From BRH-c25 sp964619815 (GTDB taxonomy: Bacteria > Bacillota > Clostridia > Lutisporales > Lutisporaceae): a stretch of 22,916 nucleotides of DNA. Positions 6,346 through 14,717 of this stretch are shown one piece after another; the first letter of the stretch is position 1; each line of letters begins with the position of its first letter. Location: the NCBI GenBank assembly GCA_964619815.1, contig CAZUGK010000061.1:1-22916 (forward strand). Reading direction: 5' to 3'. The translations under genes and the position numbers were made by a program. The notes below the pieces were generated by a model. The model did not search any database. It saw nothing but the letters and a program-made list of their open reading frames with translations, and was not told the DNA's origin.

Positions 6346-7764
6346 CTACGCTTGCACCTGGGTTTTAGGGCGTCTCCAGAATGGTTTGTATTTAATTGTA
6401 TCGTTCCAATGGAATATACCTAATCCCAGTAACGCATTCAATATAGCGATGATAGGAGAGGCAAAGGCCATGAATGCAAAAGGTAAATATTCTCCTACTG
6501 CTACGCCAAACAGCCCTGAATAGAAGATGCCCGAAACAGACCAAGGCACAGCACAGTCAATCATGGTGCCTATGTCTAACATGGTTCGGCCTAGGACGGC
6601 AGAATGCACATTCATATCTTCATAAAATTTTCTGAATGCAGCGCCCGGCAAGGTCAACGTGGTATACTGTCCACCGCCGCCAAACATGAGAAGGATACAA
6701 ACACAGACTGTTGCAATAACTAAGCTGGAGGAACTCTTGATAATATATTTGAGCTTTTCCATGAGCACATCCAAAATACCTAAATGTTTCAGTGTTCCAG
6801 AAAACATACCAGCCATAAAAGATGCAAAAACGATTTGCGCCATGCTTAAAGCGCCACCCCTTGAGAGAAGATTATCCAAGCTTTCGATACCGGAGTCACA
6901 CACGAATCCATTGACAGCTGCATTCAAAACATTATTCAAGCCCTCCCCCTGGAGAATAACCGCTAAAAGAATGCTGGCTACAATACCACACATGAAAGTA
7001 GCAAAGGCAGGAATTCTTTTCATGGACATTACCACAACTAAAATAGGTGGAATCAGCATGATTATGTTAACATTAAATGTAGCGTCAATACCCTCTAGTA
7101 ATACGTTTATGCTGTCTAGGTCCAGAGCAGCGTTTCCATATTTAAAGCCCAATATACTGTATAGAATTAGACTCAATATGGCAAGCGGCATCGTGGTATA
7201 GAGCATACAGGGAATTAAATCGAAGATTTTTGTCCCTGTGCTTGCCGATCCAAGCAAGACACTATCGGATAGGGGAGACATCTTGTCGCCGATTAATGCA
7301 CCGGATAAAATACATCCTACAACAAGAGGTAGCGGAATGCCCAAGCCTGCTGCCACACCAAGCAATGCAATACCCATTGTTCCGGCAGTTCCCCAACTTG
7401 TCCCTGTAGCCAGTGAGGTTAAAATGCATAAAATAAACGTAACAGGCAGAAACACCAAGGGATGAATTAATTTCATTCCATAATACAGCAGTGTAGGTAT
7501 GGTACCCGAAGACATCCATGTTGCAATCATAATACCAACTAAAATCATAATCAATGCTGCACCAAGTATGGAATTCCCACCCTTTAATATTGCTTCTTCG
7601 ATCTTTTCCCATTTGAATCCGAGTATTAAGCAATAGACTGCCTCAACAACGACTGCACTCAGTAGCGCGATAACAATATTATTTCCTGTCAAAACCAAAG
7701 AAATTACCGCTGTCAGGGGAAGTAAAAATCCAAATAAGGCTTGTTTAAAACTAAGTTCTTTCAT
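6346..7764 (-). CDS. NhaC family Na+/H+ antiporter-type membrane transporter
   Basis: Integral membrane protein of 472 residues with about eleven hydrophobic segments, the length and pattern of NhaC antiporters. The family hallmark ATGTSWGTAGTMGIA lies near residues 118-132, followed by GALIGDKMSPLSDS, both typical of NhaC proteins. A glycine-rich LLMFGGGGQYTTLTLPG segment is in the C-terminal half. Some NhaC-family members are thought to exchange organic solutes (for example malate for lactate), so in an amino-acid catabolic operon the substrate could be an amino acid or product rather than only Na+/H+. The start codon lies one base after the lyase gene's stop, with AAGGAAGGA upstream, so the two are translationally linked. 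The regulator follows after 203 bases. Confidence 0.85.
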   Translation of the reverse strand: MKELSFKQALFGFLLPLTAVISLVLTGNNIVIALLSAVVVEAVYCLILGFKWEKIEEAILKGGNSILGAALIMILVGIMIATWMSSGTIPTLLYYGMKLIHPLVFLPVTFILCILTSLATGTSWGTAGTMGIALLGVAAGLGIPLPLVVGCILSGALIGDKMSPLSDSVLLGSASTGTKIFDLIPCMLYTTMPLAILSLILYSILGFKYGNAALDLDSINVLLEGIDATFNVNIIMLIPPILVVVMSMKRIPAFATFMCGIVASILLAVILQGEGLNNVLNAAVNGFVCDSGIESLDNLLSRGGALSMAQIVFASFMAGMFSGTLKHLGILDVLMEKLKYIIKSSSSLVIATVCVCILLMFGGGGQYTTLTLPGAAFRKFYEDMNVHSAVLGRTMLDIGTMIDCAVPWSVSGIFYSGLFGVAVGEYLPFAFMAFASPIIAILNALLGLGIFHWNDTIKYKPFWRRPKTQVQA

Positions 7765-7765
7765 G

Positions 7766-8965
7766 TTAAATTCCTTCCTTTTTATTCAAAGCGTGCTTAT
7801 CATACGCTTTTTTTATGCGATATAGCCCTTCGCTTAATAGTGATCGAGGGCAACCCATGTTGAGCCTGATATAGCCTTCCCCACCGGTTCCGAGGTAACA
7901 GCCATGTGTGACGATGATTTCACATTCCTCTTCAAAGAACTTAATTAAGTCTGTACTGCTCATCTTTAAGTTGGAGAAATCCATCCACACAAAATAAGTC
8001 GCTTCCGGTTGGTAGACCCTCACCTCTGGTAAGTTCTCCTCAAAAAAGTCTTTCACCAGTTTATAATTGTCCTCTATGTAGTGAACAACCTCTTCCAACC
8101 ACTCATCAGAGTGCCCAAAGGCTGCTTCTGTCGCTGCATGGCCAAAGATGCTCTCGCCATAATACTCGTTGTTCTTCTTTAATTCATTTCTGTAGGCCTG
8201 CAAGATTTCCGGATTCTCTGATATCACCAATGAATGTTTAATCCCCGTCAAATTGAAAGATTTGCTTGGGCTAATGCAAGTCACCGTATTCATGGAAGCC
8301 TCTTTTGACAAGGAGGCCATTGGTATGTAAGAATGACCTTCATATATTAGTCCAAAATAGACCTCGTCTGCAATGACTAGAATCTTATGCTCCAAGCAGA
8401 TTTCCATTAGGCTATGTAACTCTTCTTTACGCCAAGTCCTGCCCATGGGGTTGTGGGGATTGCATAAGATGAATATCTTTGTTGTATCTGTAATCTTTCG
8501 TTTGAAATCTTCCAGGTCAAATTCATATCGGCCATCTCTTATCACAAGTGGATTCTCAACAGCCACACGCTTGGTAGCCGAGATGATTTCTGCAAATATA
8601 TGATGAACAGGTGTGTTATAAATAATCTCGTCGCCTTCCTGAGAGAGTCCTTCAATTAATCCCTGGAAGGATGGATAGATGGCCACACTATTGGCAATCC
8701 ACTCACGTTTGATTCTCCATCCACAGTGTCTCTCAAACCACCCTATTGCGGCATCATAATAAGAGTCGCGTTTATATGGGTATCCGAAATGGCCATTTTC
8801 TACTACTTTTTGCAACGCATTGATGATGGGTTGCGCGGATTTAAAATCCATATCAGCTGTGCCGAAACATAGGATATCCGGGTTATTTGTTCGAACCTTC
8901 TCCATTTCCCATTTACAAGTGCTTAGGTTCCTGCGATCCAGCACCTGGTCAAAATCGTATGCCAT
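7766..8965 (-). CDS. PatB/MalY-type PLP-dependent C-S lyase or aminotransferase
   Basis: Fold-type I PLP enzyme of 399 residues. The N-terminus (YDFDQVLDRRNLSTCKWE, then FGTADMDF) is characteristic of the MalY/PatB group, whose tested members are mostly cystathionine or cysteine beta-lyases. They release pyruvate, ammonia and a thiol via 2-aminoacrylate. LCNPHNPMGRTW and VIADEVYFGLIY bind the cofactor, and SPSKSFNLTGIKHS contains the PLP lysine (about residue 233). RLNMGCPRSLL near the C-terminus holds the carboxylate-binding arginine. ATG 8965 is preceded by AGGAGGAG. RidA is encoded 12 bases upstream and nhaC one base downstream. The RidA partnership favours a beta-elimination role over transamination; the substrate is not decidable. 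Confidence 0.85.
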   Translation of the reverse strand: MAYDFDQVLDRRNLSTCKWEMEKVRTNNPDILCFGTADMDFKSAQPIINALQKVVENGHFGYPYKRDSYYDAAIGWFERHCGWRIKREWIANSVAIYPSFQGLIEGLSQEGDEIIYNTPVHHIFAEIISATKRVAVENPLVIRDGRYEFDLEDFKRKITDTTKIFILCNPHNPMGRTWRKEELHSLMEICLEHKILVIADEVYFGLIYEGHSYIPMASLSKEASMNTVTCISPSKSFNLTGIKHSLVISENPEILQAYRNELKKNNEYYGESIFGHAATEAAFGHSDEWLEEVVHYIEDNYKLVKDFFEENLPEVRVYQPEATYFVWMDFSNLKMSSTDLIKFFEEECEIIVTHGCYLGTGGEGYIRLNMGCPRSLLSEGLYRIKKAYDKHALNKKEGI

Positions 8966-8977
8966 CGAGAACTCCTC

Positions 8978-9358
8978 CTAATCCAATTTACAGACGGCGA
9001 TCGCTTCTATCTCTACTCGAACGTTCTTAGGAAGTTGTTTTACTGCAAAGCATGAACGTGCCGGTTTGCTACAGAAATAGTTTTCGTAGATACCGTTAAA
9101 TACTGCAAAATCATCCATATCGGATAAAAAACATGTGGTCTTTACAACATGCTCAAATCCGACTCCCGATTCCTCAAGAATGGCTGAAATATTTTTTATT
9201 ACCTGTTGGGTCTGGCTTTCAATGTCAACACCTACTACCTCTCCTGTCTTAGGGTCTAGAGGAATTTGTCCAGATGTGAAGAGAAACCCGTTTACAGCCT
9301 TTCCTTGAGAATATGGTCCAATTGCGGCTGGTGCATTTACTGTTTCTATGGTTTTCAC
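8978..9358 (-). CDS. ridA: RidA-family 2-iminobutanoate/2-iminopropanoate deaminase
   Basis: Small cytosolic enamine/imine deaminase of 126 residues that hydrolyses reactive imines from PLP-dependent dehydratases and lyases. The core motifs of the archetypal subfamily are present: GPYSQGKAVNG, FTSGQIPLDPKTGE, then KPARSCFAVKQLPKNVRVEIEAIA, whose arginine after PA binds the substrate carboxylate. The frame extends to ATG 9391, but GTG 9358 is a better start: AAAGGAG lies six bases upstream and the protein then begins VKTIETVNAPAAIGPYSQ as in homologs. It is the first gene of the operon, directly before a C-S lyase whose 2-aminoacrylate product is the known RidA substrate class. Confidence 0.9.
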   Translation of the reverse strand: MKTIETVNAPAAIGPYSQGKAVNGFLFTSGQIPLDPKTGEVVGVDIESQTQQVIKNISAILEESGVGFEHVVKTTCFLSDMDDFAVFNGIYENYFCSKPARSCFAVKQLPKNVRVEIEAIAVCKLD

Positions 9359-9411
9359 ATTTTTCTCCTTTCTGTCGCTACTATAAGTCATTAATTTTAT
9401 TTTTCGCCCTT

Positions 9412-9440
9412 ATCCTACCACTAAAAAATATTTTAGTCAA
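9412..9440 (-). promoter_or_regulatory. Promoter of the ridA operon with a palindrome in its spacer
   Basis: On the minus strand, TTGACT (9440-9435), 17 bases, TAGGAT (9417-9412). The inverted repeat CTAAAA-N4-TTTTAG (9421-9436) lies between the two elements, where a bound repressor would block polymerase. The -10 matches consensus at four of six positions. The PAS-HTH regulator of the operon is the natural candidate to bind, by inference only. Confidence 0.5.
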
Positions 9441-9575
9441 TGTATTTTTGTTTATTTTTAACTTGAATAATTTTAAGTACCATAAGGTGCTGATCTTTAA
9501 AGTCGCCTCCGGAAAAGATAACTGATCTTGTTAATCTGTTATGTCAATCATGCAATTATGAATTGATTTATCCGG

Positions 9576-9703
9576 CAAAGGACAACTCTGAGCTAGGGCA
9601 TTATATTGTTAAATATATATAGACCTTTGAAACAGGCGATATACGGATCGCCGATTCGAGGGTGACAGGCAGCAAAAGCGACTTCCGGAGAGGCCGCTTT
9701 TGC
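9576..9703 (+). other. Structured intergenic element with three hairpins
   Basis: In the 450-base divergent spacer, three stems follow each other: CAAAGG/CCTTTG (9576-9581/9624-9629), GGCGAT/ATCGCC (9635-9640/9647-9652) and GCAAAAGCG/CGCTTTTGC (9672-9680/9695-9703). The last is a perfect 9-bp stem in a G+C-richer patch within AT-rich DNA. All lie upstream of the predicted promoter at 9785-9813, so they would not be in that mRNA leader. A separate small RNA, a longer leader from an upstream promoter, or a DNA-level element are possible. I recognise no riboswitch class and no T-run follows the last stem. Confidence 0.35.
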
Positions 9704-9784
9704 CCAGTCTCTACGGCTTCATTGTAATTAGGGAAAGGATGCTATATGATAATCTGTAAATTCGCCGGAAAAATTTAGCTTAGA

Positions 9785-9813
9785 ATGACAAAACATAAAC
9801 GATTATGTATAAT
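9785..9813 (+). promoter_or_regulatory. Promoter of the two-component/transport module
   Basis: ATGACA (9785-9790), 17 bases, TATAAT (9808-9813): near-consensus sigma-A promoter. The predicted start near 9820 gives a leader of about 27 bases with AAAGGAG (9831-9837) before ATG 9847. Confidence 0.7.
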
Positions 9814-9846
9814 ATAGGTGACATATGTAGAAAGGAGCGGTGTGTA

Positions 9847-11397
9847 ATGCGAAAAATTTCCTTAATTCTTGTGGATGACGAGCAGCTTGTATTAGAGGAT
9901 CTTAAAGACATTGTAGATTGGGACGCTCTCGGGTATGAGATCGTAGCGACGGCGAGGAACGGGAAGCAAGCTATGGAAAAATATAGAAAGCTGCAGCCGG
10001 AGCTTGTCATTACCGATATCCAGATGCCGGGTATGGACGGAATAGAACTGGCGCGCAAACTGCGTGAGAGCGGCGGGCAGCCTACAGTTATACTCCTTTC
10101 TGCGTATAGCGACTTTGCCTATGCGAAGCGGGCTTTGAGCCACGGGATATATGACTATATACTAAAAAGCGAGATTAACACCGCTATGTTGACGGACAAG
10201 CTGATCGGGTTCCGCGAGCATATAGAAGATGTGCAAAAGATGAATAGCCTCCTGAGAGAGGAGATGATAGCAGATCTCATGAGTGGAGCCGCCGGGACCT
10301 ATGACGAGCAAGCAGAGGAGTTCTTTACGAAAAGGAGATATTACTACGTAGTCGAAAAAGATATCCCATGTCCATTCGTCATGGGATCGGAGGATGGCGA
10401 TGCCCGCATGCCCGCTAATCCAGAGGTATTTTGCCGCGCCAACATAACCGGTCTTACGGTACGGACAGTGGTAAAGCTCAAGGACGGGAGAATACTCATC
10501 TGCATTGATGCACCTAAGGAGCACTCACAGATGGTGATTGGGTCATTGTTGGGAAGTCAGGCGCGCAAACTTCTTACAGCACTCAAAGGATGGAAGAATG
10601 AGAGCTACACTATCTATGTCAGTTACAAGGAACTTTCGCTGTACGAGCTTTCAAGGATATACATCTCAAGGAGCAAGGATCTTGCTGCCAAATATTTCTT
10701 AGGCTGCAACAGGGTGTACGATTTGATGTGGGAGGAGCTCTGCTGCGACGGGCAGCACACGACGTTGGGTCTCGAGAGGTTTCAGGCGATGCTTAAAGCC
10801 AACGATTCCGAGATGGTGAAGCAATACATAGAGCAAAAATACGACGATGCCATATCCGGCAAGCGATATGGCGAACTGGTGTATCTATCCAACGTATTTT
10901 ATATTACACTTTCTTCACTCATCGAGCAGCACAATGAAATGGAACTCCTTGATATCAGCAGCCAGAACAACAGGCAATACTGGGGGCAGGCGCAGAGCAT
11001 CAAACATTGGATGATCGACAATTATGCTGTTGCCATGAAGTACATAGAACGAAGTGACGGTAAGAAGCTGTCCCCCGTAGTGTCCGGCGCAGTGGATTAT
11101 ATAAAAGAGAACTACAGTGCATACAATCTGAAAATAGAAACGATTGCCAAGAGTATTGACATATCGTCATCGAGGCTGAGTGTATTATTTAAAAACGAGA
11201 TGGGATGTACTGTAAATGAGTACATCACGTCCTTTCGGATATGGAAGGCACAGCTGTTGCTCCGCGAAGGCAAGTACAAGGTATACGAGGTGGCGGATAA
11301 GGTGGGATATGGAACAAGCCAATATTTCAGCCAGATCTTCTATCAAAAGGTAGGCGTAAGCCCCAAAGAATTCAGCAGAGGAGCATCCGATGATTAA
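9847..11397 (+). CDS. YesN-type response regulator with AraC DNA-binding domain
   Basis: Cytosolic response regulator of 516 residues. The receiver domain (about 1-120) has acidic Asp10 and Asp11 in LVDDEQ, the phosphoacceptor Asp57 in LVITDIQMPGMDG, and the conserved serine and lysine in LLSAYSD and YILKSEI. A long middle region (about 125-410) has no clear motif, as is usual for YesN-type regulators. The last 100 residues form an AraC-type double helix-turn-helix, with IETIAKSIDISSSRLSVLFK and YEVADKVGYGTSQYFSQIF, ending in VGVSPKEF. The frame opens at 9805; ATG 9847 follows AAAGGAG and begins exactly at the receiver domain. The gene overlaps the kinase gene by 8 bases. It probably activates the amidohydrolase and transporter genes downstream. 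Confidence 0.92.
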   Translation: MRKISLILVDDEQLVLEDLKDIVDWDALGYEIVATARNGKQAMEKYRKLQPELVITDIQMPGMDGIELARKLRESGGQPTVILLSAYSDFAYAKRALSHGIYDYILKSEINTAMLTDKLIGFREHIEDVQKMNSLLREEMIADLMSGAAGTYDEQAEEFFTKRRYYYVVEKDIPCPFVMGSEDGDARMPANPEVFCRANITGLTVRTVVKLKDGRILICIDAPKEHSQMVIGSLLGSQARKLLTALKGWKNESYTIYVSYKELSLYELSRIYISRSKDLAAKYFLGCNRVYDLMWEELCCDGQHTTLGLERFQAMLKANDSEMVKQYIEQKYDDAISGKRYGELVYLSNVFYITLSSLIEQHNEMELLDISSQNNRQYWGQAQSIKHWMIDNYAVAMKYIERSDGKKLSPVVSGAVDYIKENYSAYNLKIETIAKSIDISSSRLSVLFKNEMGCTVNEYITSFRIWKAQLLLREGKYKVYEVADKVGYGTSQYFSQIFYQKVGVSPKEFSRGASDD

Positions 11398-13183
11398 GCT
11401 TAGATCTCGTCTGTCATATAAGATAATGGGCATGATTATAGCATCCGGTGTGGTGATGATGTGCGTCATGATTGTGGTGTCCATGTTTATTGTGCTGCCT
11501 CGGATGTGGCAAGAGGCAGTAAAGTCAGCGAACGCGGATATTAGACTCATCGTTCAGCATGCAGAGTCAAAGATTGAGCTGATAGGCGCATACGCTTCCA
11601 ATATAGCGGACAGCTACGATCTTAAGGCAGAGCTTCGAAGTCTCTCTGCCGACCCCGATTCAAAAGAAATCAAAATGCGCATCGTCAGAGAGCTGGACAA
11701 TAAAAAGAGCGAGATGCCCAGCGTACAAAAAATAGCGGTACAGCATAAGGACGCCGAAGACATCATAACGACGACGCGCACTCTTTCCGAAGAGGAGCAG
11801 AAGTTGTTTGCCAGCGGGGAATACCGGTATTTTACAGGACTCGATTACGCCAAAGGATTTTTCTATGTATACAAAATGCCATACTCTTCAGATTACATGT
11901 GGGGCAATGAGCCAATGGAGTCCTATATCGCCAGCTTCTGCATGAACTTCTATGTGGACGATGAGAGATATACGCTCACCATATTTGTACAAATAAACGA
12001 CATAATGGAGATAACGGAGTCCCTCGTCGGTCATACGCTGGATTCATACATATGGCTGGACTCCTTCCGCAGCCCCTTCGAATCCTGTGGCGACCATAAC
12101 ATCAATGCCATGGTGAATCGGGAGCTCATAGACAACCTGTTGTACAATTACGACGTGGTGGAGCAGGATAATGGCTATTTGTTTTTGCATACGCTTTTAG
12201 GGAGCAAGTGGATCTTCGGGGCGTACATGTCGGATGAGACCCTTTTGAAAAACTACGGCGAGACAATCCTTATCACGATCTCACTGTTCTTTGCGTTGAT
12301 AATAATAGTAACCTTCTTATCGCTGCCAATCGTCAATCGATTTACGAATCCGCTGTGGGAACTGACGGCATCCATGCGGAAGGTAGCAGCGGGAGACCTC
12401 AATGTAGTGACGGAGGTGCAGTCCAATGACGAGGTAGGAGAGCTAAGCAAAGTTTTCAGCAACATGGTCCGCCAGCTGAACGTACATATCGACAAGCTTA
12501 TCGAGAAGGAAAAAATAGAGCAGCGCATGCGATACAGTCTGCTGATCAGCGAGATCGATCCGCATTTCATATACAATACCATGAACACGATAAATTACCT
12601 GGCCAGAAAGGGGCGGGACAACGATATCATCGAAATAAACACTGCGCTCATCAAGATACTTCAGGACAGGCTTCGCATCGGCAAAATCGAGGTGTTTGAT
12701 TCGGTAAGCCAGGAAGTGGATATGTTGAGGCATTATATGATAGTACAGCAATTCCGATTCAGCAACGTGAATATCGTATGGGACATAACGCCGGAGCTAT
12801 GGGATGAGCAGATGCCGAAAAATATACTGCAACCCCTCGTTGAAAATGCACTGCTGCACGGTCTAACCAGCGACGAGGGAGAGCCCGTGGACGGGTATAT
12901 TGAGATAAAGATGCGAAAACAGGACGACAATCTCGTGATAGAGGTGATGGATAACGGCAGGGGGATGAGCGAGGAGAAGATCGGGGAACTCAATCGTCCG
13001 AAGCCGGAATGTCTGCCGGAGGGCAGAGGACGACATATCGGTATAAACAACATACGTGAGAGATTGGCGTATATCTACGGCAGCGAAAATTGCATAAGAA
13101 TATCGAAGCGCGATCAGGGCGGTACCTGCGTCACCGTGACGCTGCAACAAAAGCAAAGTAGATACAATATGCATAACATTTAA
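11390..13183 (+). CDS. YesM-type sensor histidine kinase
   Basis: Membrane sensor kinase of 597 residues. The first transmembrane segment (about 11-36) and the second (about 290-312) bracket an extracytoplasmic sensing region of roughly 250 residues. A HAMP segment follows (NRFTNPLWELTASMRKVAAGDL), then the His_kinase domain with EIDPHFIYNTMNTINYLARKG (phospho-His about 391). The ATPase domain shows ILQPLVENALLHG (N box), MDNGRGMSEEKIG (G1) and GIGINNIRERL-like HIGINNIRERL (G2). The gene starts inside the response-regulator gene, so the pair is co-translated. YesM kinases usually sit beside sugar ABC transporters; here the neighbours are an amidohydrolase and an amide/urea-type importer, so the ligand is probably an amide or amino-acid derivative (inference). 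Confidence 0.92.
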   Translation: MIKLRSRLSYKIMGMIIASGVVMMCVMIVVSMFIVLPRMWQEAVKSANADIRLIVQHAESKIELIGAYASNIADSYDLKAELRSLSADPDSKEIKMRIVRELDNKKSEMPSVQKIAVQHKDAEDIITTTRTLSEEEQKLFASGEYRYFTGLDYAKGFFYVYKMPYSSDYMWGNEPMESYIASFCMNFYVDDERYTLTIFVQINDIMEITESLVGHTLDSYIWLDSFRSPFESCGDHNINAMVNRELIDNLLYNYDVVEQDNGYLFLHTLLGSKWIFGAYMSDETLLKNYGETILITISLFFALIIIVTFLSLPIVNRFTNPLWELTASMRKVAAGDLNVVTEVQSNDEVGELSKVFSNMVRQLNVHIDKLIEKEKIEQRMRYSLLISEIDPHFIYNTMNTINYLARKGRDNDIIEINTALIKILQDRLRIGKIEVFDSVSQEVDMLRHYMIVQQFRFSNVNIVWDITPELWDEQMPKNILQPLVENALLHGLTSDEGEPVDGYIEIKMRKQDDNLVIEVMDNGRGMSEEKIGELNRPKPECLPEGRGRHIGINNIRERLAYIYGSENCIRISKRDQGGTCVTVTLQQKQSRYNMHNI

Positions 13184-13224
13184 TAGAATTTCGTACAAAA
13201 CAAAAGAATTACGCCCTATAAAGC

Positions 13225-13276
13225 AGGATGTTTTCAATGCTATACTTAAACTAGCAAGGAAAGGCATCCTTTTTTA
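13225..13276 (+). terminator. Hairpin with T-run between kinase and amidohydrolase
   Basis: AGGATG (13225-13230) pairs with CATCCT (13265-13270), then TTTTC with GGAAA and GCTA with TAGC, followed by TTTTTTAT. No clear promoter lies between it and the next gene, so it may be a leaky terminator lowering flow from the regulator genes into the transport genes. Confidence 0.6.
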
Positions 13277-13321
13277 TAACTTTGATCAAGTGCAAAAGTA
13301 GATATTGGAGGAGTATTCGTT

Positions 13322-14647
13322 ATGAGTGACATACGTCAGATATGCGAGAGCATCAAACCGATTGTGGCGGATTTCCGGAAAGATATACACAAGTATCCCG
13401 AAGGACCGCTTGTGGAATATCGCACGGCGTCCAGAGTAATAAAGCATCTGCAGAAACTGGGTTACGAGGTGTATTACGGCGATGAGGCGAATAATCTTTC
13501 CGCAATTATGGACAGCCTGCCGCCGCCTGAGGTTTCTGAGCAAGAGTGCGCCAGAGCCATCGCAGACGGGGCAGATCCGGAACTGGTGGAAAAGATGAAA
13601 TATGGTAAAACGGGCGTTATGGGCGTATTGCGCTGTGGTGACGGCCCGGTGGTAGGCATACGCTGCGACATGGATGCGATACATGTTGCGGAGTGTGACA
13701 ACCCAGACCACATACCATCCAGAGAATGTTTTCGCTCCGCATACGAGGGCATGAACCACTCCTGCGGGCATGATGCGCACACAGCCATCGGCATAGGCAT
13801 TGCAGAGGCTATGATACGCCTGAAAGAGGAAGGGAAGCTCTGCGGAACATTAAAGTTGTTCTTTGAACCGGCTGAGGAGCTGTTTGCGGGTGGACGTTCG
13901 ATGGTAGACAGCGGCATAGCAGATGACCTGACGCACATATTTGCCATACATATGGCGGTGCATACAAGAAGAACGGGGCAGGTGGCAGCATCCGTCACGG
14001 ATTTTCCCAAGATCGTCAAATATGACGTTAAGTTCATCGGGCAGAATGCCCACGCCGACTACGCGCCCGAACAGGGAAAGAACGCATTGCTCGCGGCATG
14101 CACAGCGACTATCGGAGTAAATGCCATAACCAGACACAGTTTCGGCAATTCCAGGATAAACGTAGGGCTTATACACTCCGGTTCGGAGCAGAACTTGAAT
14201 GCCATTCCCGGACTTGCAGACATAGTGCTGGAGCTGGTCGCATTCAGCGATGACGTCTTTGACTTCTTGTATGAATCCTCCATGAGAGTAATCGACGGTG
14301 CGGCGTCCATGTACGGCTGTACAGCGGAGGTATCTCTGAACAAGAGCGCAGTACCCGTAGAGAGCGTACAGTGCAACCCTGAAATGATAGAAATCGTTCG
14401 CAAAGCTACGGATAAGGTGCCGGAGGTGGATGAATTCATACCGGCGGGAAGTCTCAGAGGAGCGGGTGAGGATGCATCGCTGTTCATACAGAAGGCACAG
14501 GAGAACGGCGGAATGGGAACGTATATTATGTTCGGTTCGGATTTATCCAATCAGGCACATACCCCATTCTATGATGTAGATATACGGACTCTTGGGATAG
14601 CCACCGAGACGATGGTCAATATAATTGCTGACGTGATGGAAAAATAA
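13322..14647 (+). CDS. AbgA-like M20 family amidohydrolase
   Basis: Predicted cytosolic dinuclear metal amidohydrolase of 441 residues, related to the M20D aminoacylase/AbgA (p-aminobenzoyl-glutamate hydrolase) group. Metal-site residues are visible: GIRCDMDAI (about 112-120), SCGHDAHTA with Cys148, His150 and His153, FEPAEE with Glu185-Glu186, IFAIHM with His210, and a late NQAHTPFYD histidine. A segment before GVMGVLRCGDG (about 66-98) lengthens the N-terminal lobe as in AbgA. ATG 13322 follows GGAGG. It has no signal peptide, so it would act on material brought in by the importer encoded next. The likely reaction is cleavage of an N-acyl or amide bond; the substrate is unknown. Alternatives are N-acyl-amino-acid amidohydrolase or aminobenzoyl-glutamate hydrolase. 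Confidence 0.85.
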   Translation: MSDIRQICESIKPIVADFRKDIHKYPEGPLVEYRTASRVIKHLQKLGYEVYYGDEANNLSAIMDSLPPPEVSEQECARAIADGADPELVEKMKYGKTGVMGVLRCGDGPVVGIRCDMDAIHVAECDNPDHIPSRECFRSAYEGMNHSCGHDAHTAIGIGIAEAMIRLKEEGKLCGTLKLFFEPAEELFAGGRSMVDSGIADDLTHIFAIHMAVHTRRTGQVAASVTDFPKIVKYDVKFIGQNAHADYAPEQGKNALLAACTATIGVNAITRHSFGNSRINVGLIHSGSEQNLNAIPGLADIVLELVAFSDDVFDFLYESSMRVIDGAASMYGCTAEVSLNKSAVPVESVQCNPEMIEIVRKATDKVPEVDEFIPAGSLRGAGEDASLFIQKAQENGGMGTYIMFGSDLSNQAHTPFYDVDIRTLGIATETMVNIIADVMEK

Positions 14648-14658
14648 AACGTCCCTGA

Positions 14659-14696
14659 TAGCCTCTCTTCGGAGAAAGTACGAAGAGAGAACGCTA
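14659..14696 (+). other. Intercistronic hairpin before the binding-protein gene
   Basis: CTCTCTTCG (14663-14671) pairs with CGAAGAGAG (14681-14689), with TAGC/GCTA pairing outside it. No T-run follows, so it is more likely an RNA-processing or stability element than a terminator. AGGAGG for the next gene begins shortly after. Confidence 0.5.
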
Positions 14697-14717
14697 TAAA
14701 TATAAAAGGAGGAAGCT

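Noticed and set aside
9576..9780. Known riboswitch (c-di-GMP, yybP-ykoY, ZTP) upstream of the response regulator
   Set aside because: Isolated words such as GACCTTTG or CTACGG match, but in the wrong order or orientation, and the region precedes the promoter.
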